This document shows positions 8,717 through 15,507 of a DNA stretch of 37,995 nt, piece after piece. The position numbers and the translations under genes are program-made. Below the pieces are notes generated by a model, which was not told the origin of the DNA, did no database searches, and was given only the letters and a program-made list of their open reading frames with translations. Every line of letters begins with the position of its first letter. Within the stretch, counting starts at the first letter, position 1. Origin of the DNA: Reyranella sp. (lineage in GTDB: Bacteria > Pseudomonadota > Alphaproteobacteria > Reyranellales > Reyranellaceae); contig JALHMO010000062.1 in assembly GCA_022844015.1 (NCBI GenBank), positions 1-37,995 of the forward strand, in the 5' to 3' direction.

Positions 8717-8820
8717 CGCTCGTCCCTTCCAGGTCCGGGAGTCGCAGATCCATGCCCTGCCGCGCCGGCCTCAGCCCGCGCGTCGACGTACCAGCGCATC
8801 GCCGACCCGTCCTTGGTCAT
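8713..8820 (-). CDS. Putative 35-residue micro-protein coupled to the ATPase gene
   Basis: An ATG at 8820 opens a frame whose product begins MTKDGSAMRWYVDARAEAG. Its TGA stop overlaps the ATPase start codon in an ATGA arrangement. A weak GGAGACGAAG precedes the start. It may be a real leader protein that couples translation to the ATPase, or the stump of a larger gene whose upstream part is shifted into another frame (a 69-codon frame at 8771-8980 overlaps it). No family is recognised. Confidence 0.3.
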   Translation of the reverse strand: MTKDGSAMRWYVDARAEAGAAGHGSATPGPGRDER

Positions 8821-8928
8821 GGCGCTTCGTCTCCAGATTGTAGTGACCTTCCTGAGTAGGAGGTTTCCACGCGATGTCAATGGGCGCCAGCACCTGCCAT
8901 TGCTTCTCAGGCCTGGAGTCGCGCTGAA

Positions 8929-9318
8929 TCAACGGAGCAATATGATCTTCAATCCTGCTGCGCCCGCAACCTGAGCCCAAGGGCGATCGGCTGTCAGCAC
9001 TTCCGCGTCGCGAATCTTGGCCAATGCGAGACAGGACCGGTCGCCAAGGGAGAGGCCAGACTTGCGCGTGACGACGGCCAGCTGCCCCGCCGTGACTGCC
9101 TGCTGCCGGTCGAAGGCCACGACCTCGATACCGGTGTGTGCAAAGAAGGCGTCAATCGCATCAGGAGGCAGGTCGTTGAGCGCGGCATAAGTGTACACCT
9201 CCGCCACGTTGACGGCGCTTACCGCAGCATCGTCCAGCATGTTGAAAACAGCATCGCCGCCTGTCTCTCCAAGGATCGCCGCAAGGATCGCTGATGCATC
9301 GATGACAACGGCACTCAC
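8929..9318 (-). CDS. vapC: PIN-domain ribonuclease toxin, VapC-like
   Basis: This is a 129-residue PIN-domain protein. VapC-type toxins cleave RNA with a Mg-dependent acidic cluster. The expected acidic residues are visible in order: VIDASAILA near the N-terminus, a Glu in NVAEVYTY, the Asp in LSLGDRSCLALA, and LTADRPW near the C-terminus. It shares a 4-base ATGA overlap with the antitoxin gene upstream on the minus strand, so the two are cotranscribed and probably translationally coupled. Family placement is strong; the RNA target is unknown. Confidence 0.85.
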   Translation of the reverse strand: MSAVVIDASAILAAILGETGGDAVFNMLDDAAVSAVNVAEVYTYAALNDLPPDAIDAFFAHTGIEVVAFDRQQAVTAGQLAVVTRKSGLSLGDRSCLALAKIRDAEVLTADRPWAQVAGAAGLKIILLR

Positions 9319-9629
9319 CGTTTGCCGGCCGCTTTGGTTTCTCTGGTGCGTTCAGCCGCGCGCCAACCCAGAAAATCGGCCACGCTCGCCTTTTCAGAAA
9401 GACCGGTTTCACGGGCCAAGGCGCGAATGCGGTCCTTCACCTCTTTCATGGTTCTGATGCGGATCGCGCCGTCGACGAGCTCGATCCGCACGGGGCCGCC
9501 TCGCTCGAGCCCGACCGCGCGCCGCAACTCCGCGGGAAGGCTCAGACGCCCAGCCTCGCTGACATGCCCCCGCACGCTGGCGGGCGGGTTGGCAGTCGCA
9601 TCACGCGTGCGCTTGCGTGGTGCGGCCAT
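9315..9629 (-). CDS. vapB: AbrB/SpoVT-type antitoxin partner of the PIN toxin
   Basis: The protein has 104 residues. The segment RGHVSEAGRLSLPAELRRAVGLERGGPVRIELVDGAI is a swapped-hairpin AbrB (SpoVT) DNA-binding domain, which both represses the operon and, through its C-terminal tail, covers the toxin. The tail here (KEVKDRIRALARETGLSEKASVADFLGWRAAE) would be the toxin-binding part. The ATG at 9629 is preferred because AGGAG lies six bases before it; a GTG immediately upstream at 9632 is an alternative. The stop overlaps the toxin start. Confidence 0.8.
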   Translation of the reverse strand: MAAPRKRTRDATANPPASVRGHVSEAGRLSLPAELRRAVGLERGGPVRIELVDGAIRIRTMKEVKDRIRALARETGLSEKASVADFLGWRAAERTRETKAAGKR

Positions 9630-9722
9630 CACAAGCTCCTGGCGGCAAGACAGGACATGAGCTGAATATAGGGCAAAAGTCGATCATGCGCCATGTTCCA
9701 CCAGCCACGCCCGGAACTCCGA

Positions 9723-10199
9723 TCAGGCTCCGTAGTCGGACGTCGGGCGCTGCTTGCGCAGCGCGCGGAGAATGAAGTGGTCGAGCGATACCGGACCGGG
9801 ACCGGCGATTCCCAGCCAGGCGAACATCACGAAGTACGACACTTCCTCGAAGCCGAGCAGGGTCTGCAGCGAATCGACATCGCCCCACTTCGCCGAGGCG
9901 ATCGCCACCAGCATGATGATCATCATCGGCACCGAGACGACGCGTGTCAGCAGGCCGAGCAGAAGCATCAGGCCGCCGACGAACTCCATGCCCGAGACGA
10001 ACGGCGTCAGGATTTCGGGCGCCGGGATGCCCCATTCGCGGAAGTTCTCGATCATCTGCGGCAGGAAGTGCAGCTTCTGCCAGCCCGTCCACAGGAAGAC
10101 CCAGCCGACGACGATGCGGACGGCGAGCGGCGCCGCCCAGCCGAGCGTTGCCGCCACGACGCGCGGCCAGTCGTACAGGATCGTCACGAGCGCGTTCAT
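9723..10199 (-). CDS. DoxX-family membrane protein (bufferin-cluster type)
   Basis: The product has 158 residues with four predicted membrane helices and the DoxX-typical start ALVTILYDWPRVVAATLGWAAPLAVRIVVGWVF followed by WTGWQKL. DoxX proteins commonly accompany bufferin operons (for example the gigT gene of the Cupriavidus gold-induced cluster), where they are thought to act in the membrane in metal or redox stress; the exact role is not settled. The Cys-rich peptide gene lies upstream on the same strand. The start is uncertain: an in-frame ATG at 10274 would add 25 residues that do not look like membrane protein sequence. A strong hairpin (10320-10353) separates it from the peptide gene, so its expression may be lower than that of the peptide. 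Confidence 0.8.
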   Translation of the reverse strand: MNALVTILYDWPRVVAATLGWAAPLAVRIVVGWVFLWTGWQKLHFLPQMIENFREWGIPAPEILTPFVSGMEFVGGLMLLLGLLTRVVSVPMMIIMLVAIASAKWGDVDSLQTLLGFEEVSYFVMFAWLGIAGPGPVSLDHFILRALRKQRPTSDYGA

Positions 10200-10319
10200 T
10201 CGGACACCCTGCGTTGTCGAGGCGGGCTCGCGTTGCTGGCGAGCGGCATCGACGTCCATCGAGACCCGGGCCATCGGACGAGATCTCCATTCTCACCGTT
10301 GAAACTGGCGAAGCGGCCG

Positions 10320-10353
10320 ACATGGGCGCCGGCCTCGGGCCGGGCGCCCATGT
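10320..10353. terminator. Hairpin between the bufferin gene and doxX, possible attenuator
   Basis: ACATGGGCGCC (10320-10330) pairs with GGCGCCCATGT (10343-10353), and an inner GGCC-TCG-GGCC extends the stem. On the minus strand it starts 15 bases after the stop of the peptide gene. No T-run is seen, so partial termination or transcript stabilisation is more likely than full termination. Confidence 0.5.
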
Positions 10354-10368
10354 CGTCGTTCCAGGTCT

Positions 10369-10602
10369 CTACATCACCTTGCCGCCCTTGGCGGTGCACT
10401 CGCCGGCGTTGGCCGCCTCGGTGAAGCCCTTGCCCTTGCAGGCATTCTGGCCCTTGCAGGCGTTGCTGGCGCTCTTGCACGCGCTATGCCCCTTGCAGGC
10501 ATTGGCGCCGCTGCACTTGACGCCGGCGGCGAAGGCCGTGGTGGCGAAGGTGCTGGCGGCGAAGATCGAGGCGGCCGCGGCGATCACTGTACGCTTGTTC
10601 AT
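10369..10602 (-). CDS. bufA2: Bufferin-type periplasmic Cys-rich metallophore precursor, BufA2-like
   Basis: This gene encodes a 77-residue protein. It has a signal peptide (MNKRTVIAAAASIFAASTF, cleavage after AFA) and a mature part with six cysteines in repeated CKG/CKS settings (NACKGHSACKSA, NACKGQNACKGKGF) and the ending ECTAKGGKV. This fits the BufA2 family of copper-binding peptides that are modified by an MNIO enzyme in Caulobacter. The ATG at 10602 has a perfect AGGAGG six bases upstream. A start at 10647 would overlap the -10 element and is rejected. A SigF-type promoter lies 45 bases upstream, divergent from the sigma factor gene. No bufB (DUF692) or bufC partner is in the window, so modification would need enzymes encoded elsewhere. 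Confidence 0.75.
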   Translation of the reverse strand: MNKRTVIAAAASIFAASTFATTAFAAGVKCSGANACKGHSACKSASNACKGQNACKGKGFTEAANAGECTAKGGKVM

Positions 10603-10646
10603 GGAGGTCCTCCTGGAATGGCGAGCCAGTTGCCCGCATTCAGTCA

Positions 10647-10672
10647 TTCGCGACGCGACCGCCGGTCGTTAC
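10647..10672 (-). promoter_or_regulatory. ECF SigF-type promoter of the bufferin gene
   Basis: Read on the minus strand, GTAACG (10672-10667) is followed after exactly 16 bases by CGAA (10650-10647). This fits the recalled Caulobacter SigF consensus GTAACC-N16-CGAA with one difference. The start codon lies about 45 bases downstream, leaving room for a short leader with AGGAGG. Confidence 0.75.
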
Positions 10673-10789
10673 ACAGGGCCGCGACGAAATCTTCGTTGCA
10701 AGTCGAGCGGGTGAGCTTGGCGGCGGCCCCCTTGAAGATTTCACTGGCGTTCTCAGGCGGCGCGCGTCGAAGATCGACAAAAGCCGTGT

Positions 10790-10815
10790 GTAACGTCTCG
10801 GCCGCCGTACACGAA
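10790..10815 (+). promoter_or_regulatory. ECF SigF-type autoregulatory promoter of the sigma factor gene
   Basis: GTAACG (10790-10795) and CGAA (10812-10815) are separated by exactly 16 bases, the same elements and spacing as the divergent bufferin promoter. The sigma gene starts 20 bases after the -10 element. Autoregulation is inferred from the identity of the two sites. Confidence 0.75.
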
Positions 10816-10835
10816 CATGTGAGAGAACGACTTTC

Positions 10836-11384
10836 TTGGCCGACCAAAGCGACCTTACCACCTTGATGCGGCTGGCCAGGCAGGGGAACGAGGACGCCTA
10901 TCGGCAGGTTCTCGGGCGCGTCTCCCTCTGGCTGCGCAGCGTCGTGCGGCGGGAAATGGTCGCGGCGGGCCGAAGTGCGGCGGATTGCGAGGACGTGGTT
11001 CAGGAGACTTTGCTGGCGATGCATCTGAAGCGCGACACCTGGGACGAAACACAGCCGCTCGAGCCGTGGCTGCGCGCGATCGCCCGCCACAAGCTGGTCG
11101 ATCATCTGCGCCGGCGCGGCTATCGCGACCATGTCAGCATCGACGACCAGGCCGAGTGCCTCGCGGCCGCGACCGATCCCGATGCCGACGCACGGACCGA
11201 CTCGCGACGCTTGCTGGAGAGCCTGCCGGACCGCCAGCGCCGCATCGTCGAGGAAATCTCGATCGAAGGCCGTCGGGCGGCCGAGGTGGCGGTGCGCTTC
11301 GGCATGAGCGAGGGCGCGGTTCGCGTCGCGTTGCATCGTGCCCTCAAGGCGCTGGCCGCCCTCTATCGCAAGGGACAGTCATGA
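10836..11384 (+). CDS. sigF: ECF RNA polymerase sigma factor, SigF-like
   Basis: The product has 182 residues. Region 2 is seen in CEDVVQETLLAMHLKRDTWDETQPLEPWLRAIARHKLVDHLRRRG. Region 4 is the C-terminal helix-turn-helix in RRIVEEISIEGRRAAEVAVRFGMSEGAVRVALHRALKAL. The TTG start at 10836 follows a weak GAGAGAA; an ATG at 10866 would trim ten residues. Its stop overlaps the start of the NrsF-like gene (ATGA), the usual layout for SigF and its membrane anti-sigma. In Caulobacter this pair responds to heavy metals and oxidants and drives bufferin operons, and the matching promoters here support the same wiring. Confidence 0.88.
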   Translation: MADQSDLTTLMRLARQGNEDAYRQVLGRVSLWLRSVVRREMVAAGRSAADCEDVVQETLLAMHLKRDTWDETQPLEPWLRAIARHKLVDHLRRRGYRDHVSIDDQAECLAAATDPDADARTDSRRLLESLPDRQRRIVEEISIEGRRAAEVAVRFGMSEGAVRVALHRALKALAALYRKGQS

Positions 11385-12016
11385 GGACCGCGAGCCTGAT
11401 CGAGGCGCTGGTCGCCGATCGCGCGGCGCGGGGCAGACCGCTGGCACGGGGCTTGGTCGGCGCGCTCGTCGCAGGCGCCGCAGTCTCGCTGGCGCTGTTC
11501 CTGGTCGAGTTCGGCGTCCGTGCCGACATTGCCGAGGCGTTCGTGACCTGGCGCTTCGAGGTCAAGCTCGCCATGGTCTTTCTCGCGCTGGCCCTGGCGT
11601 ACAGCCTCTGCGTGTCGCTGTCGCGCCCGGTGATGTCCGGCCGGGCGGCCTGGCGTCTGGCGCCGCTGGCTGCCCTGGCTGTTGCAGCGGTCGCGATCGA
11701 GCTCGCGATGCTGCCCGCGGCCGCGTGGGTGGCGCGGCTGGTCGGCAGCAACGCGGTGGTCTGCCTGACGACAATTCCCATCCTGGCGATCGCGCCGCTG
11801 GCGGCGGTGCTGTGGTTCCTGCGAAGAGGAGCACCCGCATCGCCGGCGCTCGCCGGCGCCGCAGCCGGCCTTCTTGCGGCGACGGCCGGAGCATCGCTCT
11901 ATGCCTTTCACTGCTTCGACGACTCGCCGCTGTTCGTCGTCACCTGGTACGTTCTCGCGGCGCTGCCGGTCATCGCGCTGGGGGCAATCCTCGGACGCCG
12001 ACTGCTGCGCTGGTGA
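11381..12016 (+). CDS. nrsF: NrsF-family (DUF1109) membrane anti-sigma factor
   Basis: The product has 211 residues. It has a short N-terminal cytoplasmic part (LIEALVADRAARGRPLARGL) and six predicted membrane helices ending near residue 208. This is the DUF1109/NrsF plan, in which the membrane protein holds the ECF factor inactive until metals are sensed. Cysteines occur in SLCVSLSR, VCLTTIP and FHCFDDS; in NrsF proteins periplasmic cysteines are proposed to sense metal. The start overlaps the sigma gene stop by four bases. The 3' end overlaps the open frame of the broken phospholipase D gene on the other strand by 109 bases. Confidence 0.85.
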   Translation: MRTASLIEALVADRAARGRPLARGLVGALVAGAAVSLALFLVEFGVRADIAEAFVTWRFEVKLAMVFLALALAYSLCVSLSRPVMSGRAAWRLAPLAALAVAAVAIELAMLPAAAWVARLVGSNAVVCLTTIPILAIAPLAAVLWFLRRGAPASPALAGAAAGLLAATAGASLYAFHCFDDSPLFVVTWYVLAALPVIALGAILGRRLLRW

Positions 12017-12978
12017 GGGTTTGTCGGCAATCGACCAGGAGCTTCGTGAGGCGCTACCCCACATGCGTGGTGGCGTCGAGCTCGAAGGCGAACCCCTGCC
12101 AGGCGTGATCTCCGGCGTCCCGTCTCCGGCACATCGAGATACTGGTTCTCGATGTAGATGGTGCGCCGCGCCGCGTCGATGGCCGCGCGATACTGGTCGA
12201 GGATCGATCGCTCGCCCGACGCGATGTCGAATGGTCGCCCGTCAGGCGTTGCCGTCCCGTCGCGATAGCGTACGGCGTGGATCGTTCGCTGGATCTGCGC
12301 GGTGGCGTCGCCGCGCCGGGCGGGAACCCGGATCGGGAACGGGAGGTCGGTCTCGCTGCCGGCGCCCCAGCGTCCATCCGGTGCCTGCCGCTCGCTCGCC
12401 TCGTTCCAGCGCTGCACGAAGTTGTGGTGGACGTCGACGGCCGAGGGCCCGGCGATCTCGACGTAGACGTCGTGATTGTGCCCTTCGCCGCAGTGACCGG
12501 GCGCGACCATCGAATGAGGATTGAGGTTGATCCCGCCGACGAAGGCGGTCTCGCCGTCGGCGCCGGCATCGACCAGCCAGCTCTTCTGGTGCTGGCAGAA
12601 ACCGGGATGGGCGCGATCCCAACGAATCTTCACCGCAGACCGACGCGCTTCGAGCAGGCCGATGTGCTCCGTCGATCCCCGGAAGGCATTGCGCTCGTGG
12701 CGTCCGGTCTCGGCGTCCGGGCGCCAGAAGAGGAGCCGCACGTCGACGCCGCGCGCGGCGGCGCGATCGAGCACGTCCAGCGTGCTGCCCCGACCGTCGG
12801 GCATCTCGAAGGTCGCCCACATGAAGGTCACCGTCGCCCAGACGCTCTGGCGGGCCGCCTCGATCGCCTGGCAGATACGCCGGAAGGCCGGCTCGCCGTC
12901 GATCAGCGGCCGCACCCGGTTGCCGGGCCGCAGCGGATAGGAAGACGACTGCACGAAAGGAACCGCCGAGCTGGTCAT
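11908..12978 (-). pseudogene. Phospholipase D-like protein, C-terminally truncated
   Basis: From the ATG at 12978 the frame encodes a PLD-family N-terminal half. It has VTFMWATFEMPDGRGSTLD, the first HxK motif in HQKSWLVD and GGINLNPHSM, followed by IYIENQYLD, which normally leads to the second catalytic half. Just after that (near 12130) the sequence stops resembling the family and becomes basic shadow-like sequence until a stop at 11908; a neighbouring frame ends at 12054. The second HxK motif is missing, so an active dimer-like catalytic site cannot form within one chain. The start overlaps the MerR/ATPase stop (ATGA). It could still be expressed as a half-size protein, but loss of function is likely. 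Confidence 0.7.
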
Positions 12979-14000
12979 CGGCGCAGCGCGATCATTCCCT
13001 CGGTCCGCGCCCGCACGTCCGGGGAGGCGAGGCACGAGGCGAGCGCCTCGTAGCCGCAGCTCCCTGGATACGGCGCGACGCGCATCGGGACGCCATGATT
13101 GGCGGGACAGAACAGGATCGACTCGCCGGCGCCGACCGACCCGAGATCCAGGACGGCGGTTGAGCGCGTGAGCAGGAACAGCGGCCGGGCGGCCGGTCCG
13201 CGACGGCGCAGCAGGGCGATCAGCGCTTCCTGGGTGGGCCCGTCGAGCCCCTGCTCGACCATGTCGATGACCAGCGCGTGCGCTCCCTGCGATTCGAGCG
13301 CGACGAGCAGGGCGACCAGGGCGTCGGATTGCGTGCCGCCATCCTCGATCAGCCAGGCGAGGGCGCGATCGACCCGCGACCCGAGCGCCGGATCGCCGGC
13401 CAGCCGTGATCGGGCCGCTGCCCCGTTCTCCGCGGATCGGTCGAGGCCCACGAAGACGGCGTCGGGAATCTCCTCGGCCAGACGCTTCGCCAGCCGCGTC
13501 TTGCCGCTGCCCAGGGGCCCGGTGATGTAGGTCAGGGGGCCGATGTCGCCGAGCTCGAACCGCTCGCCACCCCACGGCCAGGGAAGAGCGAAGGCGACGT
13601 CGAGTCGGGAGGCTCGCCCCACCAGGGTCGCGAGATCGCCGGGCCTCGGCGGCTCGCCGCGCGCCAGCGCCTCCCTGAGCACGCGCACCTTGCCCGCGGA
13701 CGCCGACAGGTGGCGGATGCGCTCGTCCACGGTCGCCTGATGGCCGGCGAGGGCACTGTCGAGGGCAGCGAGATCGCCCGTCAACGCCCGCGCCACGCCG
13801 GCGAGGCTGAAGCCGAGCGCGCGCAGGGCGACGATCTCGGACGCCCGCTCCATCTCGGCCGGGCCATAGGCCCGCCAGCCGGCCGAGCTGCGGACCGGCG
13901 CGATGAGCCCGCGCTGCTCGTAGAGCCGCAACGCCTTGGCCGAGATGCCGAGCCGCCTGGCCGCTTCGGAGGGATTCAAGAACTCGCTGGAGACGCCCAT
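12975..14000 (-). CDS. MerR-family regulator fused to a P-loop ATPase domain
   Basis: The product has 341 residues. Residues about 8-75 form a MerR helix-turn-helix (NPSEAARRLGISAKALRLYEQRGLIAP, then GWRAYGPAEMERASEIVALRALGFSL), followed by a coiled dimer helix to about 112. Instead of a small metal or drug pocket, the C-terminal half is an ATPase with Walker A GPLGSGKT (about 161-168) and a Walker B-like HALVIDMVEQGLD. Several cysteines occur near the end. The ATG at 14000 is chosen because it directly precedes the MerR domain; the frame is open further upstream to 14150 without support. The stop overlaps the start of the phospholipase D gene, so the two were translated together. The signal and DNA target are unknown. 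Confidence 0.75.
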   Translation of the reverse strand: MGVSSEFLNPSEAARRLGISAKALRLYEQRGLIAPVRSSAGWRAYGPAEMERASEIVALRALGFSLAGVARALTGDLAALDSALAGHQATVDERIRHLSASAGKVRVLREALARGEPPRPGDLATLVGRASRLDVAFALPWPWGGERFELGDIGPLTYITGPLGSGKTRLAKRLAEEIPDAVFVGLDRSAENGAAARSRLAGDPALGSRVDRALAWLIEDGGTQSDALVALLVALESQGAHALVIDMVEQGLDGPTQEALIALLRRRGPAARPLFLLTRSTAVLDLGSVGAGESILFCPANHGVPMRVAPYPGSCGYEALASCLASPDVRARTEGMIALRR

Positions 14001-14106
14001 GACTTGCCTCGCTCGTGCCGACGGCAATCCTATGGGACCGGCCCCAAGGGCCGGGTCAACAGTCTCGTGGCGGATTTCACGAGTAGGCAGGCGGTGCCCC
14101 GGCCTC

Positions 14107-14167
14107 AGGTCATGCTCTTTTGGGCCGCAGGCAAGATGTTCGCGGTCCAAAGAGCAAGAGCATGACC
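14107..14167. repeat. Imperfect inverted repeat between the HdeD-like and MerR genes
   Basis: GTCATGCTCTTTTGG near the left edge pairs with CCAAAGAGCAAGAGCATGAC at the right edge, with a small bulge, around about 25 bases. It lies directly downstream of the HdeD-like gene on the minus strand and could serve as its terminator. Confidence 0.5.
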
Positions 14168-14172
14168 CTGCG

Positions 14173-14769
14173 TCAGCGCTGCTCGCGGAGCCACAGGCTG
14201 ATGGCCAGGTACAGGCTTCCGAGCAGCAGGGCGAAGCCGCCGATCAGCCACACCAGGTGACCCATCTCCAGTCGCGGCCACAGGGTCAGGGCAACGCCGA
14301 AGGCGATCGCGCCGGCGCCGTCGAGAGCCAGGACCCATTCTCCGTCGACGGCCTTGCGGAGCTTCACGGCAGCCCATGCCTGCATTGCGCCGGTGCCGAT
14401 CGCCCACGACGCGACGATCGCCACCAGGTGGCTGGCGACGCTCTCGGGAGCGACCAGCACCGCCGCGGCGCAGGCGATGCCGGCCAATCCAATCAACCCC
14501 AGCCCGGCGCGCGGCGTTCCGGGGCGGCCGCCGACGGCGACGCCGAGGGCGAGGCAGCCGTCGACGAAGGAATAGGCTCCCCAGAGCATCGTCAACCCGG
14601 TCAGGGTCAGATGCGGCCAGAAGAAGACGAGCAGGCCGAACGCAACCGCCGCCAAGCCGCGCCAGCGCAGCAGCAATCGATGATGGATGGCGGCATCGAG
14701 CAGTGGAGACTCGGCGAAGGACGATGTCGCGGCGTTGGCACTGCGGTCGGAGGGGGTAGGATCGATCAA
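14173..14769 (-). CDS. HdeD-like (DUF308) membrane protein
   Basis: The product has 198 residues with six predicted membrane helices in three pairs, from RGLAAVAFGLLVFFWPHLTLTGLTMLWGAYSFVDG onwards. The repeated helix-pair plan and the FWPHLTL / LTLWPRLEMG motifs are typical of HdeD/DUF308 proteins, linked to acid resistance in enterobacteria but mostly of unknown role elsewhere. The start is a TTG at 14769 without a strong ribosome binding site. It stands alone, divergent from the small coiled-coil gene at 15096. Confidence 0.8.
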   Translation of the reverse strand: MIDPTPSDRSANAATSSFAESPLLDAAIHHRLLLRWRGLAAVAFGLLVFFWPHLTLTGLTMLWGAYSFVDGCLALGVAVGGRPGTPRAGLGLIGLAGIACAAAVLVAPESVASHLVAIVASWAIGTGAMQAWAAVKLRKAVDGEWVLALDGAGAIAFGVALTLWPRLEMGHLVWLIGGFALLLGSLYLAISLWLREQR

Positions 14770-15095
14770 GAGCTTGTCCGCCTTTCCATGCGAGCCGCGT
14801 CACTTCTGCCCTCGTCATGCCGGCTGAAGAAAGCTCTCGCGGCGGCGTGACGAGCGGTGCCGAGACGTCGCGGACTCTGGTTCATGCTTCGACGGCAATC
14901 CCCTCGGCAGCGGCAGGACGGCTGGGACGAGAAGCTTCTTCGCAGCGACCTCGATCGGATCATGCACGATGTGCGCGACGGTCGCCTTCGCGTTCTTCAC
15001 CTAGCAGCCGACGGTCTTGCGACGTGTCGACAGCGTCCCTGGCCCAGGGCAGCGCGGCTCTGGCGGCAGGCGAACGGCAGGTCTACATTGCGAGA
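14770..15095. other. 326-bp intergenic stretch without a supported gene
   Basis: This gap lies between divergent genes and should hold both promoters, but no convincing elements are seen. A minus-strand frame at 14815-15000 (61 codons) starts with KNAKATVAHIVHDPIEVAAKK, which looks more protein-like than its remainder and may be the stump of a lost gene. Nothing firmer can be said. Confidence 0.3.
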
Positions 15096-15341
15096 ATGGC
15101 CGACGAACCCGAGAACTTGACGCTCGTCTTTTTGCGCCCCCTCGATGGCAAGATGGATCGCCTCGGCGAGGACATGCGTGACGTGAAGCAACGGCTGACA
15201 GCCGTCGAGGAACGGCTTGCCGGTGTGGAGAAGTCGGTCGCCATGGTACATGGCGACTTCGCCGGGCAATCACGGCGAATCGATCGCCTGGAGAGTCGCC
15301 TGGAGCGGATCGAGCAACGCCTTGAGCTGAGAGACGCCTGA
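15096..15341 (+). CDS. Small coiled-coil protein of unknown function
   Basis: The product has 81 residues. After MADEPENLTLVFLRPLDGKMDRLGED, the rest is a continuous heptad pattern (DVKQRLTAVEERLAGVEKSV, then RRIDRLESRLERIEQRLEL), so it should form a coiled coil. Similar short proteins with the opening NLTLVFLRPLDGKMD are, from memory, common in alphaproteobacteria and have no assigned role. The ATG at 15096 is chosen over upstream in-frame starts because the upstream sequence is low-complexity Ser/Arg-rich shadow. The gene is followed by the xthA remnant on the other strand. Confidence 0.65.
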   Translation: MADEPENLTLVFLRPLDGKMDRLGEDMRDVKQRLTAVEERLAGVEKSVAMVHGDFAGQSRRIDRLESRLERIEQRLELRDA

Positions 15342-15349
15342 GCGCGCAG

Positions 15350-15507
15350 GGCGTCCACCCACCCCGCGCGAGAGCTTGGCGTGGGCGGTGGAATTTCTCC
15401 TGCGGTGCCTTGAGTTCCCGCAGGCAGACGATGTCGGGCCGGGCCTTGCCCAGCCAACGCGACAGCACCGGCAGGCGTAACAACGTTGACGTTGAAGGTG
15501 GCAACTT
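15350..15507 (-). pseudogene. xthA: Exodeoxyribonuclease III N-terminal remnant
   Basis: Read on the minus strand, VKVATFNVN is followed in another frame by RLPVLSRWLGKARPDIVCLRELKAPQEKF. These are the first about 45 residues of exonuclease III, where the normal order is TFNVNGI-R-LPVLLRWLEEA-PD-VCLQELKA. A small deletion after NVN shifts the frame, and everything after about residue 50, including the rest of the catalytic domain, is missing. The lost start codon overlaps the DUF763 stop, so this was probably the downstream gene of that operon. Confidence 0.7.

Noticed and set aside
9723..10274. A longer DoxX start at 10274
   Set aside because: The extra 25 residues are polar and unlike DoxX N-termini, although it cannot be excluded.
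10369..10647. A longer bufferin start at 10647
   Set aside because: It would overlap the promoter -10 element, and the ATG at 10602 has a perfect Shine-Dalgarno and signal peptide.
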